From Haloglomus litoreum (GTDB taxonomy: Archaea > Halobacteriota > Halobacteria > Halobacteriales > Haloarculaceae), in the NCBI RefSeq assembly GCF_029338515.1, contig NZ_CP119988.1, positions 2,604,001 through 2,668,000 on the forward strand: DNA of 64,000 bases, read 5' to 3'. Below are positions 17,647 to 26,962 of the stretch, piece after piece. Within the stretch, counting starts at the first letter, position 1; each line of letters starts with the position of its first letter. The notes beneath the pieces are model-generated. The model had not been told where the DNA came from, did no database searches, and saw only the letters and a list, made by a program, of their open reading frames with translations. Position numbers and translations under genes: made by a program.

Positions 17647-19452
17647 TCAGTCGTCCGCGGTCGGCTCGGGCGCGTCGACCAGCGCGTCCGGCTCGACGCT
17701 CGCGTACCGCGCGACGGCGTCGAACACCTCGTCGGTCATCGCGAAGCGCTCTCCCGAGTCGATATGCCGGGATTCGTCGCGGAAGCGGGTGTTGACGAAG
17801 CCCTCCGCCACCAGCGCCCGACGGGCCTCCCCCCGCTCGATGTCGTCCTGGGCCTGTTCGAGCAGCAGGGCGCCCGTCACCACGTCGAAGATGAGGTCGG
17901 CGAGTTTCTTGGCCTGGTACTGGGCGTAGTCGCCGTCCTCGCCGGCGAGCGCGCCGAGGCCGCGCTGGAGGTCGGTGAACGCGGCCTCCACCTCCTCGGC
18001 CAGCGGTTCGAGGTGCGGGTGCTCGACGGCGTCGAGCTTCTCCTGTACGTACGGCAGCAGCGATTCGGCGGCCTGCTCGCGCTCCAGCGCGCGCAGGACA
18101 TCGAGCGAGAGGACGTTCGAGGGGCCCTCCCAGATGGGGAGCACCTGCGCGTCGCGGAAGAACCGCTCCGTGACGAACCCGGAGACGTAGCCGTTGCCGC
18201 CGAGGATCTCCATCGCGTAGCTGGTCCCGTCGACGGCCATCCGGGCGGTCCGGTACTTCGCGATGGGGATGAGCAGGCGCATCAGCCGGTAGGCCTCGCT
18301 CTCGTCCCCTTCGGCCTCGCGCTCGTCCATCAGCCGCGCGGCCTCGAAGGTGAACGCCGCGGCGGCCTCGTAGTCGACGGTCATCTCGACGAGGTCCCGG
18401 CGCATCAGGGGGTACTCCTGGATGACGTCGCCGAACGCCTCGCGGTCTGCCGCGCGGACCTTCGCCGCGAGCAGCGTGCGGCCGATGGCCGACACAGAGG
18501 CGGCCGCGTTCGAGAGCCGCTCGTAGTTCATCATCTCGGCCATGTACTTGAAGCCGCGCTCCTCCTCACCGACGAGGTACGCCTCGGCGCCCTCGAACTC
18601 GATCTCGCCCGTCGGGACCGAGAGCGTCCCGAGCTTGTCCTTCAGCCGGCGGTAGAGCTGCCCGTTGGGCTCGCCGTCCACCTCGTGGGGGACGAGGAAC
18701 AGCGAGAGGCCGGCAGTTCCCTCCTCCGCGTCGGGCGTCCGGGCGAGCGCGAGCGCGCCCTGGCCGTCGATGTTCGAGCAGAACCACTTCTCGCCGTAGA
18801 GCCGATACACCTCGGCGTCCTCGGGCGCGTCGTCGGAGACGGTCTCCGGGTCCGCGGGTTCGGCGCGGGTCTCGTTCGCGCCGACATCGGAGCCGCCCTG
18901 CTTCTCCGTGAGGAACATGGCGCCCTCGATGTGGTCGTCGTAGTCGTCGGTCGTGAGCTGCTGGAAGAACCCCGAGAGCGACCCGTCGTCGAACTTGTCG
19001 AGGACGATGGCCGCGCCGACGGTCATCGAAGCGGGGCAGGTGAACCCCTGGTCGGCGTACGAGAGGTACGTCTGCATCAGGAGGGCGTGCGAGATGTTCA
19101 GCGGTTCGTCGCGCCCCTCGGGCGCGTGGAAGACGTCGTGGCTGAGGCCGAACTCCTCGTAGGTGATGCGCTCGTTCTCGAACTGCTTCGGGTGGTACTC
19201 GACGTGGTTCTGGACCTCGCCGTAGTCGTCGTAGGTGTGCAGTTCGGGCGGGTTCTCGTCGATCAGGTCGGCGTTGTGGGCGACCGTGTGCCCGAGGACC
19301 TCGCCGAACTCCGAGAGCCGGCTCCGCGCCCAGTTCAGGTCCGACTCCGGGTACAGCCGCTCGGCGACCCCGCGCAGCGTGGGGTCGTACTCCCAGTAGC
19401 TGCAGTCGGCCGCCTCGTCGAGGGCATCGTAGTCGATGGGGTCCGTTGCCAT
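17647..19452 (-). CDS. Acyl-CoA dehydrogenase family protein, AidB-like
   Basis: 601 residues, longer than ordinary acyl-CoA dehydrogenases (about 380). The order fits AidB-type members: a long N-terminal extension, then the FAD/acyl-binding motif FLTEKQGGSDVGANET (near 178-193), YGEKWFCSN, a helical domain with MNYERLSNAA, the ILGGNGYV loop and WEGPSNVLSLD, then a C-terminal helical extension. The usual catalytic Glu region is altered as in AidB relatives, so beta-oxidation activity cannot be assumed. FAD-dependent and cytoplasmic. An AT-rich 190-bp spacer separates it from the convergent 51-aa gene. The acyl-CoA ligase at 27617 is too far to be in an operon with it. Confidence 0.88.
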   Translation of the reverse strand: MATDPIDYDALDEAADCSYWEYDPTLRGVAERLYPESDLNWARSRLSEFGEVLGHTVAHNADLIDENPPELHTYDDYGEVQNHVEYHPKQFENERITYEEFGLSHDVFHAPEGRDEPLNISHALLMQTYLSYADQGFTCPASMTVGAAIVLDKFDDGSLSGFFQQLTTDDYDDHIEGAMFLTEKQGGSDVGANETRAEPADPETVSDDAPEDAEVYRLYGEKWFCSNIDGQGALALARTPDAEEGTAGLSLFLVPHEVDGEPNGQLYRRLKDKLGTLSVPTGEIEFEGAEAYLVGEEERGFKYMAEMMNYERLSNAAASVSAIGRTLLAAKVRAADREAFGDVIQEYPLMRRDLVEMTVDYEAAAAFTFEAARLMDEREAEGDESEAYRLMRLLIPIAKYRTARMAVDGTSYAMEILGGNGYVSGFVTERFFRDAQVLPIWEGPSNVLSLDVLRALEREQAAESLLPYVQEKLDAVEHPHLEPLAEEVEAAFTDLQRGLGALAGEDGDYAQYQAKKLADLIFDVVTGALLLEQAQDDIERGEARRALVAEGFVNTRFRDESRHIDSGERFAMTDEVFDAVARYASVEPDALVDAPEPTADD

Positions 19453-19616
19453 GTCACGACGGTTGCCGTCGTTCGGGATAAATCACCTGTTCGTCACCAC
19501 CTCGTGAGAACGACGGCACGGTGACCCATGGCGGGATGTCGGCCCCCGCCCGTGGGCGCCGGAGGTTGTCGAACGCTACCACACACCTAAGTCGGCAGGC
19601 GATAGACGGGTGCGGT

Positions 19617-20351
19617 ATGGAGTTCCACCAGGAGCCGACGTTCGAGCGACAGGAGCGACAGGAGATCTACGACCTCGTCGAGCGGCACGGCCGCGTCGAC
19701 TACGAGGAGGCCCGCCAGGACCTCCGGATGGACCACGAGATGTTCGGCCACCACGTCGCGATGCTCGTCCGTGACGGGGCGCTGAAGCGGACCGACGAGG
19801 GCGCCCTGGAGGTCGCCTTCGAGTCCGGCGCCGTCGAGGAGTACGAGGTCGACGACACGCTGTTCTGCATCCGGCAGGCCCGCCAGGACGACCTGACGGG
19901 CCTCATCGGCGCCATCCGCTCGACCACCGAGACCGCCCCGTACGTCGAGGCCGAGTCGGTGGCGGACATCGTCGAGAACGAGGCGACGCTGCTGCGCCAC
20001 AACGAGGTGGAGACGCGCGTCTTCTTCGTCGCGACCGTCGATGGCGACGTGGTGGGCTGGGCCGGTGTGAAGGGGAACGAACTCGCGAAGCTGGCCCACA
20101 CCGCCGAACTCACCGTCGGCGTGGTCGATCAGTACCAGGGCCACGGCATCGGGAGCCACCTCCTCGTCCGCGGGGTCGGCTGGGCGGCCGCCAACGGCTA
20201 CGACCGCGTCTACAACTCCGTCCCGGCCACGAACGAGGCCGCCGTCGAGTTCCTGGAGGACCACGGCTGGGAGCTCGAAGCGGTCCGCGAGGGCCACTAC
20301 CGCATCGACGGCGAACCCGTCGACGAGCTGATGCTGGCCGTCGAGGTCTGA
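19617..20351 (+). CDS. GNAT N-acetyltransferase with N-terminal winged-helix-like domain
   Basis: 244 residues from ATG 19617 (CCTAAGT patch 28 bases upstream). Residues 1-60 (ERQEIYDLVERHGRVDYEEARQDL ... MLVRDGALKRTDEG) look like a winged helix-turn-helix. Residues 80-244 form a GNAT fold with the acetyl-CoA loop Q172-Y-Q-G-H-G-I-G179 and the family's N..A..FLEDHGW end. It transfers acetyl from acetyl-CoA to an unknown amine. The fusion suggests either DNA targeting or a protein-protein adaptor. Divergent from the dehydrogenase. Confidence 0.82.
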   Translation: MEFHQEPTFERQERQEIYDLVERHGRVDYEEARQDLRMDHEMFGHHVAMLVRDGALKRTDEGALEVAFESGAVEEYEVDDTLFCIRQARQDDLTGLIGAIRSTTETAPYVEAESVADIVENEATLLRHNEVETRVFFVATVDGDVVGWAGVKGNELAKLAHTAELTVGVVDQYQGHGIGSHLLVRGVGWAAANGYDRVYNSVPATNEAAVEFLEDHGWELEAVREGHYRIDGEPVDELMLAVEV

Positions 20352-20438
20352 CCGCGAACCCGGACGCCGGGCGACGGCTGCCCCGGGGTCGGGCCCGCCA
20401 CCGAAACCCGTTTTCTCCCCCGGTGCGGACGGTCGGCC

Positions 20439-21107
20439 GTGCACGTCCACGTGAACGCCGCGACCAGCGTCGACGGGAAGCTCTCGACCCGCCGGCGCGA
20501 GCAGGTCCGCATCTCCGGCGACGAGGACTTCGCCCGCGTCGACCGCCTCCGGGCCGAGGCCGACGCCGTGCTCGTCGGCGTCGGGACCGTGCTCGCGGAC
20601 GACCCCTCGCTCGTGCGACACGACGAGCCCCACCGCGAGCGCGAACGCGGGACCGACGAGCCGCCTGCCCGTGTCGTCGTCGACAGCCGCGGCCGGACGC
20701 CGCCGGACGCCGCCATTCTCGATGGCGAGCCGACGACCTACCTGCTGGCGAGCGACGCGCTCTCGACCGACCGCGAGCGTGCGCTCGCGGCGGCGGGCGC
20801 GACGGTACTGCGAACGGAGAGTACCGACGGAAGCGAGCGCGTCGACCTCGCGGCTGCGCTGGAGGCGCTCGAAGAACGGGGCGTCGAGCGGCTCATGGTC
20901 GAGGGAGGTGGCGAGGTGATCTTCTCGCTGTTCGACGCCGGCCTGGTCGACCGGCTCACCCTCTACGTCGGCTCGCTGGTCCTCGGTGGCCGGGACGCAC
21001 CCACACTCGCAGACGGCGAGGGGTTCGTGGAGTCGTTCCCGGCGCTGTCGCTGGCCGCCGTCGACCGACTCGACGACGGCGTGGTGCTGTCGTACGACGT
21101 GGAGTGA
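20439..21107 (+). CDS. 2,5-diamino-6-ribosylamino-pyrimidinone 5'-phosphate reductase (archaeal riboflavin pathway)
   Basis: 222 residues from GTG 20439; CGTTTTCTC 26 bases upstream supports it. RibD C-terminal fold: start HVNAATSVDGKLST, LRAEADAVLVGVGTVLADDPSLV, RVVVDSRGRTPP, then EGGGEVIFSLFDAGLVD and the GSLVLGG loop. The deaminase domain of bacterial RibD is missing, as expected of the archaeal/fungal enzyme, which reduces the ribosyl side chain with NAD(P)H before deamination. It feeds riboflavin and F420/FO precursors. No other rib gene is adjacent. Confidence 0.88.
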   Translation: MHVHVNAATSVDGKLSTRRREQVRISGDEDFARVDRLRAEADAVLVGVGTVLADDPSLVRHDEPHRERERGTDEPPARVVVDSRGRTPPDAAILDGEPTTYLLASDALSTDRERALAAAGATVLRTESTDGSERVDLAAALEALEERGVERLMVEGGGEVIFSLFDAGLVDRLTLYVGSLVLGGRDAPTLADGEGFVESFPALSLAAVDRLDDGVVLSYDVE

Positions 21108-21134
21108 TCGGAGAAGAGCGACGATTCCGCCGGG

Positions 21135-21428
21135 TCAGTGCTGGTGGCCGGTCAGCTCGCCGTAGGTGGCACCGAACCGCTCCTCGAACAGGTCCATGGT
21201 CGTCTCCTCGATGGCCTCCAGCTCCTCGTCCACGCCGCCCTCGGAGTGGTGGACGGTGGCGTGGATGCGCTGGGCGCAGCCGAACATGGCGAGGTCGCCG
21301 ACGACCTCGGCCGCGGACTCCTCGCCCTCCGCGAGCATCTCGAGCAGCCCGGACGGGAGCGTGACCTGGTCCTCGCCGTCGGGGCCGTCGATGGTGAGCG
21401 TGACCGCGTCGGATTTGTCAGTCGACAT
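21135..21428 (-). CDS. 97-aa conserved-type haloarchaeal protein, unknown function
   Basis: MSTDKSDAVTLTIDGPDG is followed by LPSGLLEMLAEGEESAAEVVGDLAMFGCAQRIHATVHH and a Glu-rich helix. The layout, a short beta strand pair then helices, resembles small haloarchaeal DUF7545-like proteins, but I cannot confirm this. Single Cys; His-rich end (GHQH). Convergent with the riboflavin reductase gene (27-base gap). Confidence 0.65.
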   Translation of the reverse strand: MSTDKSDAVTLTIDGPDGEDQVTLPSGLLEMLAEGEESAAEVVGDLAMFGCAQRIHATVHHSEGGVDEELEAIEETTMDLFEERFGATYGELTGHQH

Positions 21429-21514
21429 AGACTCCGGTAGCGCGCCCTCCGGTATGACTCTGGTGGGTACGGGCGCGCCAGGGACGAGCGCCGGGCGACA
21501 CCGGCCGACGGGGG

Positions 21515-21784
21515 CTACCCCTCGTCGCCGCGCTCGGGCGGTTCCACGAAGTCGAAGCCGACCTGCGGACGGCCGGTCGGGTCGTCCACGTGGGCGCCGG
21601 CGGCCTGGAGGTCGCGTTCCCGGGCCGCTCGGAACACCGCGGTCGGAACCGGCGCGACGCGTTCGCCGGTCCCGCCGACGACGATGACGTCGTAGCTCCC
21701 GCTCCGTCCGACCTCGCAGTCGTGCTCCCCGGCGACCTCGCGCAGTGCGGCGATGGTCTCGTCGACCTGCTCCGCGTAGCTCAT
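21515..21784 (-). CDS. 89-aa hypothetical protein
   Basis: MSYAEQVDETIAALREVAGEHDCEVGRSGSYDVIVVGGTGERV: an amphipathic N-terminal helix, then a short YDVIVVGG strand-turn that resembles a fragment of a nucleotide-binding fold but is too small to be one. Acidic bias fits a real gene. No recognised family. Confidence 0.5.
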   Translation of the reverse strand: MSYAEQVDETIAALREVAGEHDCEVGRSGSYDVIVVGGTGERVAPVPTAVFRAARERDLQAAGAHVDDPTGRPQVGFDFVEPPERGDEG

Positions 21785-21900
21785 ACCCAGTCGTTACGCG
21801 GACCGTGATATGGACGCGCCGGCCGATGCGGCACCTGCCGGCTGTCGCCGGAAGCGGCCGTTTCTGCGGGCTCCGGACCCCCGCGAACTGTCCACGTCGC

Positions 21901-22827
21901 TCACTCGGGCGCGTCGGCCAGCGACCGCTCGATGAACTCGTTCACCCGGTCACGGGGGATGCCGCGGACGGCGTGGGTCCCCGGGTCGATACGCGTCGGT
22001 GGGAGCGCTCCCGGTCCGATGGGGTCGCCGACCGTGGCGTCACCCTCCCCCGCACGCTTGCGCTCGGCGAGGTCGCTGGCCGTCGCGACCAGGTCCGGGT
22101 CCGGGTCGAACCCGTCGGGAGCGCCGCCCGCGGCGGCGTCCGCCGCGAGGTCGAGGAACGCCCCGAAGTCCAGCGGCGGGAAGCGATGGGTGTCGCGGAC
22201 GTACCCGGCGTAGAGGATGCCCCGAACGACGTACAGCGCTCGCTTGACCGTCCGGTCCGTGGTGGCCTCCGCGTAGCGACCCTTCGGGACGCGCTCGGTC
22301 GCCCCGTCAGGGTCGTCGACCGGCCGGACCCGGTAGGCGTCGTCGCGTTCCTCCACGACCACGTACACCGGCTCGTCACCGTCCAGCAGCCGCCGCTGGA
22401 GGTACTTGTGGTACTGTCGGGTCGCCAGCGAGCGGTAGTGGTGGTAGACCGACATCGGGTCGAACCGGTCGGCCACGTCGTCGACGAGCGCCGAGAGCGG
22501 GTCGTACGCCCGGTGGACGAGCGGCGAGTGGCAGAACTCCAGCGCGGTCGGGTTGGAGTCCACGAGGAGTTCGCCGAAGCGCCGGACGTTCCACGCCCGG
22601 AGCTCCGTCTCGCCCTCGGTCCGCTCGACGGACTCGACCACGTCGCCGAGGCGGGCGTAGGCGGCCGGCCGCTGGACGAACAGGGCGGCCACGTCGTGGT
22701 CGCTGGTCGCCGAGTGGAGGTTCCACGCCCGACTGCCGATGTCCCGTGCCGCGAGGACCCGGGCGTCGTGGTAACGCTCGACCGCCGCCAGCGCGTCGGC
22801 CAGCCCCGGCGGGTCGTCGGTGGTCAT
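21901..22827 (-). CDS. RlaP-type predicted nucleotidyltransferase (DNA polymerase beta superfamily)
   Basis: 308 residues from ATG 22827, where the short MTTDDPPG start fits the acidic composition; the upstream extension is basic and not coding-like. The pol-beta pattern is visible as DIGSRAWNLHSATSDHDVAALFV (GSR...SDxD, two metal-binding Asp near residues 45-47), followed by the ELRAWNVRRFGELLVDSNPTALEF segment typical of the RlaP/YcgL-like family. Some bacterial members sit in RNA-repair operons. The product's substrate is unknown. Divergent from tmcA with 113 bases between. Confidence 0.8.
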   Translation of the reverse strand: MTTDDPPGLADALAAVERYHDARVLAARDIGSRAWNLHSATSDHDVAALFVQRPAAYARLGDVVESVERTEGETELRAWNVRRFGELLVDSNPTALEFCHSPLVHRAYDPLSALVDDVADRFDPMSVYHHYRSLATRQYHKYLQRRLLDGDEPVYVVVEERDDAYRVRPVDDPDGATERVPKGRYAEATTDRTVKRALYVVRGILYAGYVRDTHRFPPLDFGAFLDLAADAAAGGAPDGFDPDPDLVATASDLAERKRAGEGDATVGDPIGPGALPPTRIDPGTHAVRGIPRDRVNEFIERSLADAPE

Positions 22828-22940
22828 GGTCGGAGGCTGGAGGGCGGACGGGTAAGCGTGTTCGGTGGGGTGTGAGGCCGGGGCACGCCACCTCCGCCCC
22901 AACCGACGGAGCCTTGGCCCTCGCGGCCGGCGCCCCGGAC

Positions 22941-25283
22941 ATGGACCTGCCGGGGCTGGTGACACGCCTCGCCGCCGAGGCCCGCGCGACCGACGAGCGC
23001 CGACTCCTCGTCCTCCACGGCTCTCGCGAGGCCTGCGAGCAGGGCGCCCGACGCGTGCTCGACGCTGCCGGGCTCGACGGCCGAGTTGCCGTCCTGAGCG
23101 AGCGCGAGGCCATCGACGCGACCACCCGGCGCCCGCCCAGCCGCTCGGGAGACCTCCTGGGGGAGACGTACGACGCGACGGTCGTGGACTGCCACGACGC
23201 GTGCCAGCCCAACGCGCTGGGCCGGGCGGCCGGCACCGTCGACGGTGGTGGCCTCCTCGTGTTGCTGGCACCGCCGCTCTCCGAGTGGCCCGACCGCCGC
23301 GACGGCTTCGACGAGTCGCTGGCCGTCCCGCCGTTCGAACTCGACGACGTGACCGGCGTCTTCCGGGAGCGACTGGTGCGGACGCTCCGCTCGCACCCCG
23401 GCGTGGCCATCGCCGCGGTCGCTGTCGACGACGCTGAGGTGGGCGTCGGGGCGACAGTCGAACGCGACGGCCTGACCGACCCCGCCCCGCGGCTCGTGAC
23501 CGGGGAGTCGCCGGTTGAGCCCCCCGCCGACGCGGCCTTCCCGGCGGCCGCCTACGAGGCCTGTCGCACGGCCGACCAGGCCGACGCCGTCGTGGCCTGC
23601 GAGCACCTCCGGGAGCCCGGGCAGGCCGTCGTCCTCACGGCCGACCGTGGCCGAGGGAAGTCCAGCGCCATCGGCCTGGCCGCGGGCGCCCTGGCCCTCG
23701 ACGGCCGTGACGTGCTGGTCACCGCTCCGGGCTACCGGAACGCCCGTGAGGCGTTCGCCAGGGCGCAGGAACTGGTGGAGGGGGTCAGCACCGACGCCAC
23801 GTGGGACGAGGCCGACCACGCGCTCACCGTTGGCGGCGGGCGGGTCCGGTTCGCGGGGCCGCCCGAGGCCGCCGACGCGGTGGCCGACCCGGACGCGCCG
23901 GCGGCACCGGACGTTCTGCTGGTCGACGAGGCGGCCTCGCTCCCGGTCCGGCTGCTGGAACGCTACCTCACGGGCATCGCCGTCGCCTTCGCCACGACCG
24001 TCCACGGCTACGAGGGTGCGGGCCGGGGGTTCGACGTCCGGTTCCGCGGCCGCCTCGCCGAGAGCGACTACACGACCACCGACTGCACGATGGACCAGCC
24101 CATCCGCTACGCCGGCGGGGACCCCGTGGAGGTGTGGTCGTTCCGCGCACTCATGCTCGGCGCGCGGCCCCCGGTAGCGGGCCTCGTCGCCGACGCCGCG
24201 CCCGGGACGGCGACCTACGAGCGACTCGAGCCAGCGACGCTCGCGGGGGCCGGCGAGGAGTGGCGCCTCGCCGAGACCTTCGGCCTGCTCGTGCTGGCCC
24301 ACTACCGGACCGAGCCCGACGACCTCGCGCGGTTGCTCGACGCGCCGAACGTCGCGGTGCGGGCGCTGACACACGACGGCCACCCTGTCGCCGTCGCGCT
24401 CCTCGCGCGGGAGGGCGGGCTCCCGGCCGAGCGCCGCGCCCGGATGTACGAGGGCGAGCGCGTCCGCGGGAACATGCTCCCGGACGTGCTGACGACGCAG
24501 TTGCGCGACGAGGCCGCCGGCGGTCCGGTCGGGGTCCGGGTGCTCCGCATCGCGACCCACCACGCCGTCCGGTCGGAGGGGCTGGGGAGCCGGTTGCTGG
24601 ACGAGGTCGCCGCGGAGTTCGGCCCCCAGTCGACCGACGGGAGCGACGAGGGCCCACCCGAGCCGGGATGGCCGAACGACCCCGTGGACTACCTCGGCGT
24701 CGGGTACGGCGCGACGCCCCGCCTGCTGCGGTTCTGGCGGCAGAACGGGTTCCGGACGGTCCATCTCTCGACGACCCGGAACGACACCTCCGGGGAGCAC
24801 TCCGCGCTGATGATGCGCCCGCTCACTGACGCCGGCCACGAGCTCCACGACCGGAGCGCCGACTGGTTCGCGCGCCGGGTCGGGAGCGTCCTCGGCGACC
24901 CCCTCCGTGACGCCGACCCGGACGTGGTCCGGGCGACGCTCCGCGCGGCCGACGCGACGGTCCCGCTCGATCTGACCGACCGCGAGTGGCGAACCGTCGC
25001 CGCCGCGGCGTACGGCCCCGGGATGTACGCCCCCGCGCCGCGGCCGTTCCGACAGCTGGCGCTCCACGACCTGCTGGGTGGCTCGGCGGCGGGCCTGAGC
25101 GACGACGAGGAACGCCTCCTCGTGCGGAAGGCGCTCCAGGCCCGGCCGTGGGAGGCGGTGGCCGACGAACTCGACTGCGTCTCGCGGCGTGCCTGTATGC
25201 GCGCGTTCGGGGACGCCTGCGTCGGACTCGTGGACGCGTACGGGACCGACGCGGCCCGTGAGGAGGCGGCGCGATACCGATGA
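22941..25283 (+). CDS. tmcA: tRNA(Met) cytidine acetyltransferase TmcA
   Basis: 780 residues from ATG 22941. N-terminal DUF1726-like domain (1 to about 190), RecA-like helicase module with P-loop G237-R-G-K240-S, Walker B region (VLLVDEAASLPV), then GNAT domain (MLPDVLTTQLRDEA ... RILRIATHHAVRSEGLGSRLLDEV) and a C-terminal tRNA-binding region. The enzyme makes N4-acetylcytidine in RNA using ATP and acetyl-CoA; in archaea it can modify many sites. Its stop overlaps the next start by ATGA, so it is translationally coupled to the DUF456 gene. Confidence 0.95.
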   Translation: MDLPGLVTRLAAEARATDERRLLVLHGSREACEQGARRVLDAAGLDGRVAVLSEREAIDATTRRPPSRSGDLLGETYDATVVDCHDACQPNALGRAAGTVDGGGLLVLLAPPLSEWPDRRDGFDESLAVPPFELDDVTGVFRERLVRTLRSHPGVAIAAVAVDDAEVGVGATVERDGLTDPAPRLVTGESPVEPPADAAFPAAAYEACRTADQADAVVACEHLREPGQAVVLTADRGRGKSSAIGLAAGALALDGRDVLVTAPGYRNAREAFARAQELVEGVSTDATWDEADHALTVGGGRVRFAGPPEAADAVADPDAPAAPDVLLVDEAASLPVRLLERYLTGIAVAFATTVHGYEGAGRGFDVRFRGRLAESDYTTTDCTMDQPIRYAGGDPVEVWSFRALMLGARPPVAGLVADAAPGTATYERLEPATLAGAGEEWRLAETFGLLVLAHYRTEPDDLARLLDAPNVAVRALTHDGHPVAVALLAREGGLPAERRARMYEGERVRGNMLPDVLTTQLRDEAAGGPVGVRVLRIATHHAVRSEGLGSRLLDEVAAEFGPQSTDGSDEGPPEPGWPNDPVDYLGVGYGATPRLLRFWRQNGFRTVHLSTTRNDTSGEHSALMMRPLTDAGHELHDRSADWFARRVGSVLGDPLRDADPDVVRATLRAADATVPLDLTDREWRTVAAAAYGPGMYAPAPRPFRQLALHDLLGGSAAGLSDDEERLLVRKALQARPWEAVADELDCVSRRACMRAFGDACVGLVDAYGTDAAREEAARYR

Positions 25284-25840
25284 CCGGCCCCTCGACGCTC
25301 GGCACCCCTGTCGCGGTCCTCACGGCGGTCGTCGGTCCCGCCGTCGAGGTGCCCGTTCTGGGGACCGTCGAGGCGGCCTGGCTCGTCGCACTCGTCCTCC
25401 TGCTGGCGGGCATCCTCGGGAGCCTCCTCCCCGGGCTCCCGGGGCCCGCGCTCTCGCTGGCGGGCGTGCTGGGGTACTGGTGGGCGACCGGCTACGCGAG
25501 CCCCGGGACGCTCGCACTCGTCGGACTGGTCGCGCTCGGTCTGCTGGGTCTCGCAGCCGACTGGTTGGCGGCCCCCCTCGGCGCGCGGGCCGGCGGCGCC
25601 TCGACGCGGACGACCGCAGTGGCCGGCATCGTCGGCTTCGCGCTCCTGTTCGTGCTCGGCCCGCTCGGCGTCGTCCTCGGTGTCGCCGGGACGGTGTTCC
25701 TGCTCGAACTGCGGCGGTCGGAGGACCCGGAGGCCTCGCTGCGGGCGGCGGGTGCGGCGACCGTCGCCGTCCTCGGGAGCGCGCTCGCACAGCTGGTCGT
25801 CACGGGCGCGATGCTGGTGGGCTTCCTGCTGGTGGTCTGA
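25280..25840 (+). CDS. DUF456 membrane protein
   Basis: 186 residues; ATG 25280 overlaps the tmcA stop by four bases. Hydrophobic helices at about 30-65, 70-92, 114-145 and 158-185 with the family's GxxGSLLPGLPGPALSLAG loop near 47-63. Members are integral membrane proteins of unknown function. The overlap suggests co-expression with TmcA, with no mechanistic link visible. Confidence 0.82.
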   Translation: MTGPSTLGTPVAVLTAVVGPAVEVPVLGTVEAAWLVALVLLLAGILGSLLPGLPGPALSLAGVLGYWWATGYASPGTLALVGLVALGLLGLAADWLAAPLGARAGGASTRTTAVAGIVGFALLFVLGPLGVVLGVAGTVFLLELRRSEDPEASLRAAGAATVAVLGSALAQLVVTGAMLVGFLLVV

Positions 25841-25855
25841 GACCCGCAGCCTCGC

Positions 25856-26449
25856 TCAGCGTCCCATCGTGTGGAACTCCTCGTTCGGCCGCATGTCCGT
25901 CACCAGCGCCATCCGGTTGGCGAGGTTGTAGTAGGCCACGACGCTGGCGATGTCCCAGACGGCCTCGTCGTCGAAGCCCGCCTCGCGGAGGCGGTCGAGG
26001 TCGGACTCGTCGACGCGACCCGGGGACTCGGTCAGCTTGACCGCGAAATCCAGCATCGCACGGTGCTGGTCGGAGATATCGGCGAGGCGGTGGTTGGCGG
26101 CAATCTGGTCGGCGAGCAGCGGCGCCTCGGCGAAGATGCGAAGCAGCGCACCGTGCGCGACGATGCAGTAGTAGCAGTCGTTCGTCCCTGAGACGGCGAC
26201 GATGATCATCTCGATCTCCTCGGGGGCGAGCGAACTCCCCTCGTGGATGGCGTCGTAGTAGCCGAAGAAGGCGCGGAACTGCTCGGGTCGGTGGGCCAGC
26301 GCCGAGAACACGTTCGGCGTGAACCCGGCGCGGTTCGCCTCCTCGGTGATGCGCTCCTGCAGGTCCTCGGGGATGTCCTCGAAGTCGGGCACCGGGAACC
26401 GCGTCATCGCGTCGTCCCGGAGCGTCGGTGTCTCGTCGGCTGGGGCCAT
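25856..26449 (-). CDS. AhpD/CMD-family peroxidase-related protein
   Basis: 197 residues from ATG 26449 (GGTTAGTCG patch about 26 bases upstream). All-helical carboxymuconolactone decarboxylase fold with redox pair C92-Y-Y-C95 and His99 in NDCYYCIVAHGALLR, the AhpD active-site pattern. Shape and length fit the uncharacterised peroxidase-related subfamily: acts on hydroperoxides using a dithiol cycle. The reductant partner is unknown. Convergent with DUF456 (15-base gap). Confidence 0.85.
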   Translation of the reverse strand: MAPADETPTLRDDAMTRFPVPDFEDIPEDLQERITEEANRAGFTPNVFSALAHRPEQFRAFFGYYDAIHEGSSLAPEEIEMIIVAVSGTNDCYYCIVAHGALLRIFAEAPLLADQIAANHRLADISDQHRAMLDFAVKLTESPGRVDESDLDRLREAGFDDEAVWDIASVVAYYNLANRMALVTDMRPNEEFHTMGR

Positions 26450-26473
26450 ACCCGGACTCCGACTGGCGGCCGG

Positions 26474-26839
26474 TTAGTCGTTGCGCCGGGGGGCGTCCTC
26501 GGGCCTGTCGTCCGTCTCCCCGTCGCGGGACCCGTCACCGTCACCGCTGCCACTCACGGAGGTACCACCCCCGTCGGCCTCCGGTTCGTGGCGTCCCCCC
26601 TCCTCGTCGCGGGGGACGACCCCACGGGTGCTGGCGCCGTGGTCCTTGTCGGTGGCCGAGCGCTCCGGTGTCCCGGCCGAGAGATTGACCACGCCCTCGT
26701 CCTCGTCCGGTCGGAGCTGGCGGCTCACCAGATAGAGCACGGTGTACCCGACGAGCCCGATGGCGAAGACGGTCACCGGGATGAGGAAGGGGCCGAACGT
26801 CTGCACCATCCCCTCTACGACCGACTGGACCCCGACCAT
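26474..26839 (-). CDS. 121-aa single-pass membrane protein with acidic disordered tail
   Basis: From ATG 26839: an N-terminal helix (about 12-41: TFGPFLIPVTVFAIGLVGYT) and then 80 residues of Asp/Glu/Gly/Ser/Arg low complexity ending GDGSRDGETDD. A minus-strand CTAAACC patch (plus 26863-26869) about 27 bases upstream marks the promoter. Unknown function; single-spanning anchor with cytoplasmic or external tail. Confidence 0.6.
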   Translation of the reverse strand: MVGVQSVVEGMVQTFGPFLIPVTVFAIGLVGYTVLYLVSRQLRPDEDEGVVNLSAGTPERSATDKDHGASTRGVVPRDEEGGRHEPEADGGGTSVSGSGDGDGSRDGETDDRPEDAPRRND

Positions 26840-26962
26840 CGGCCGATGGTACGGCCGGCAGCGGTTTAGTTGTGGGCATCCGGCCGCCGGCGGCGGCCGG
26901 ACGCGTCCACGGGGGGGAGCGGCGGCCCACAGGTTCAAACCGGGAGCCGACGAACCGCCGCT

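Noticed and set aside
22824-25067. 747-codon minus-strand frame opposite tmcA
   Set aside because: Antisense shadow; product is Arg/Gly/Val-rich low complexity, unlike acidic haloarchaeal proteins.
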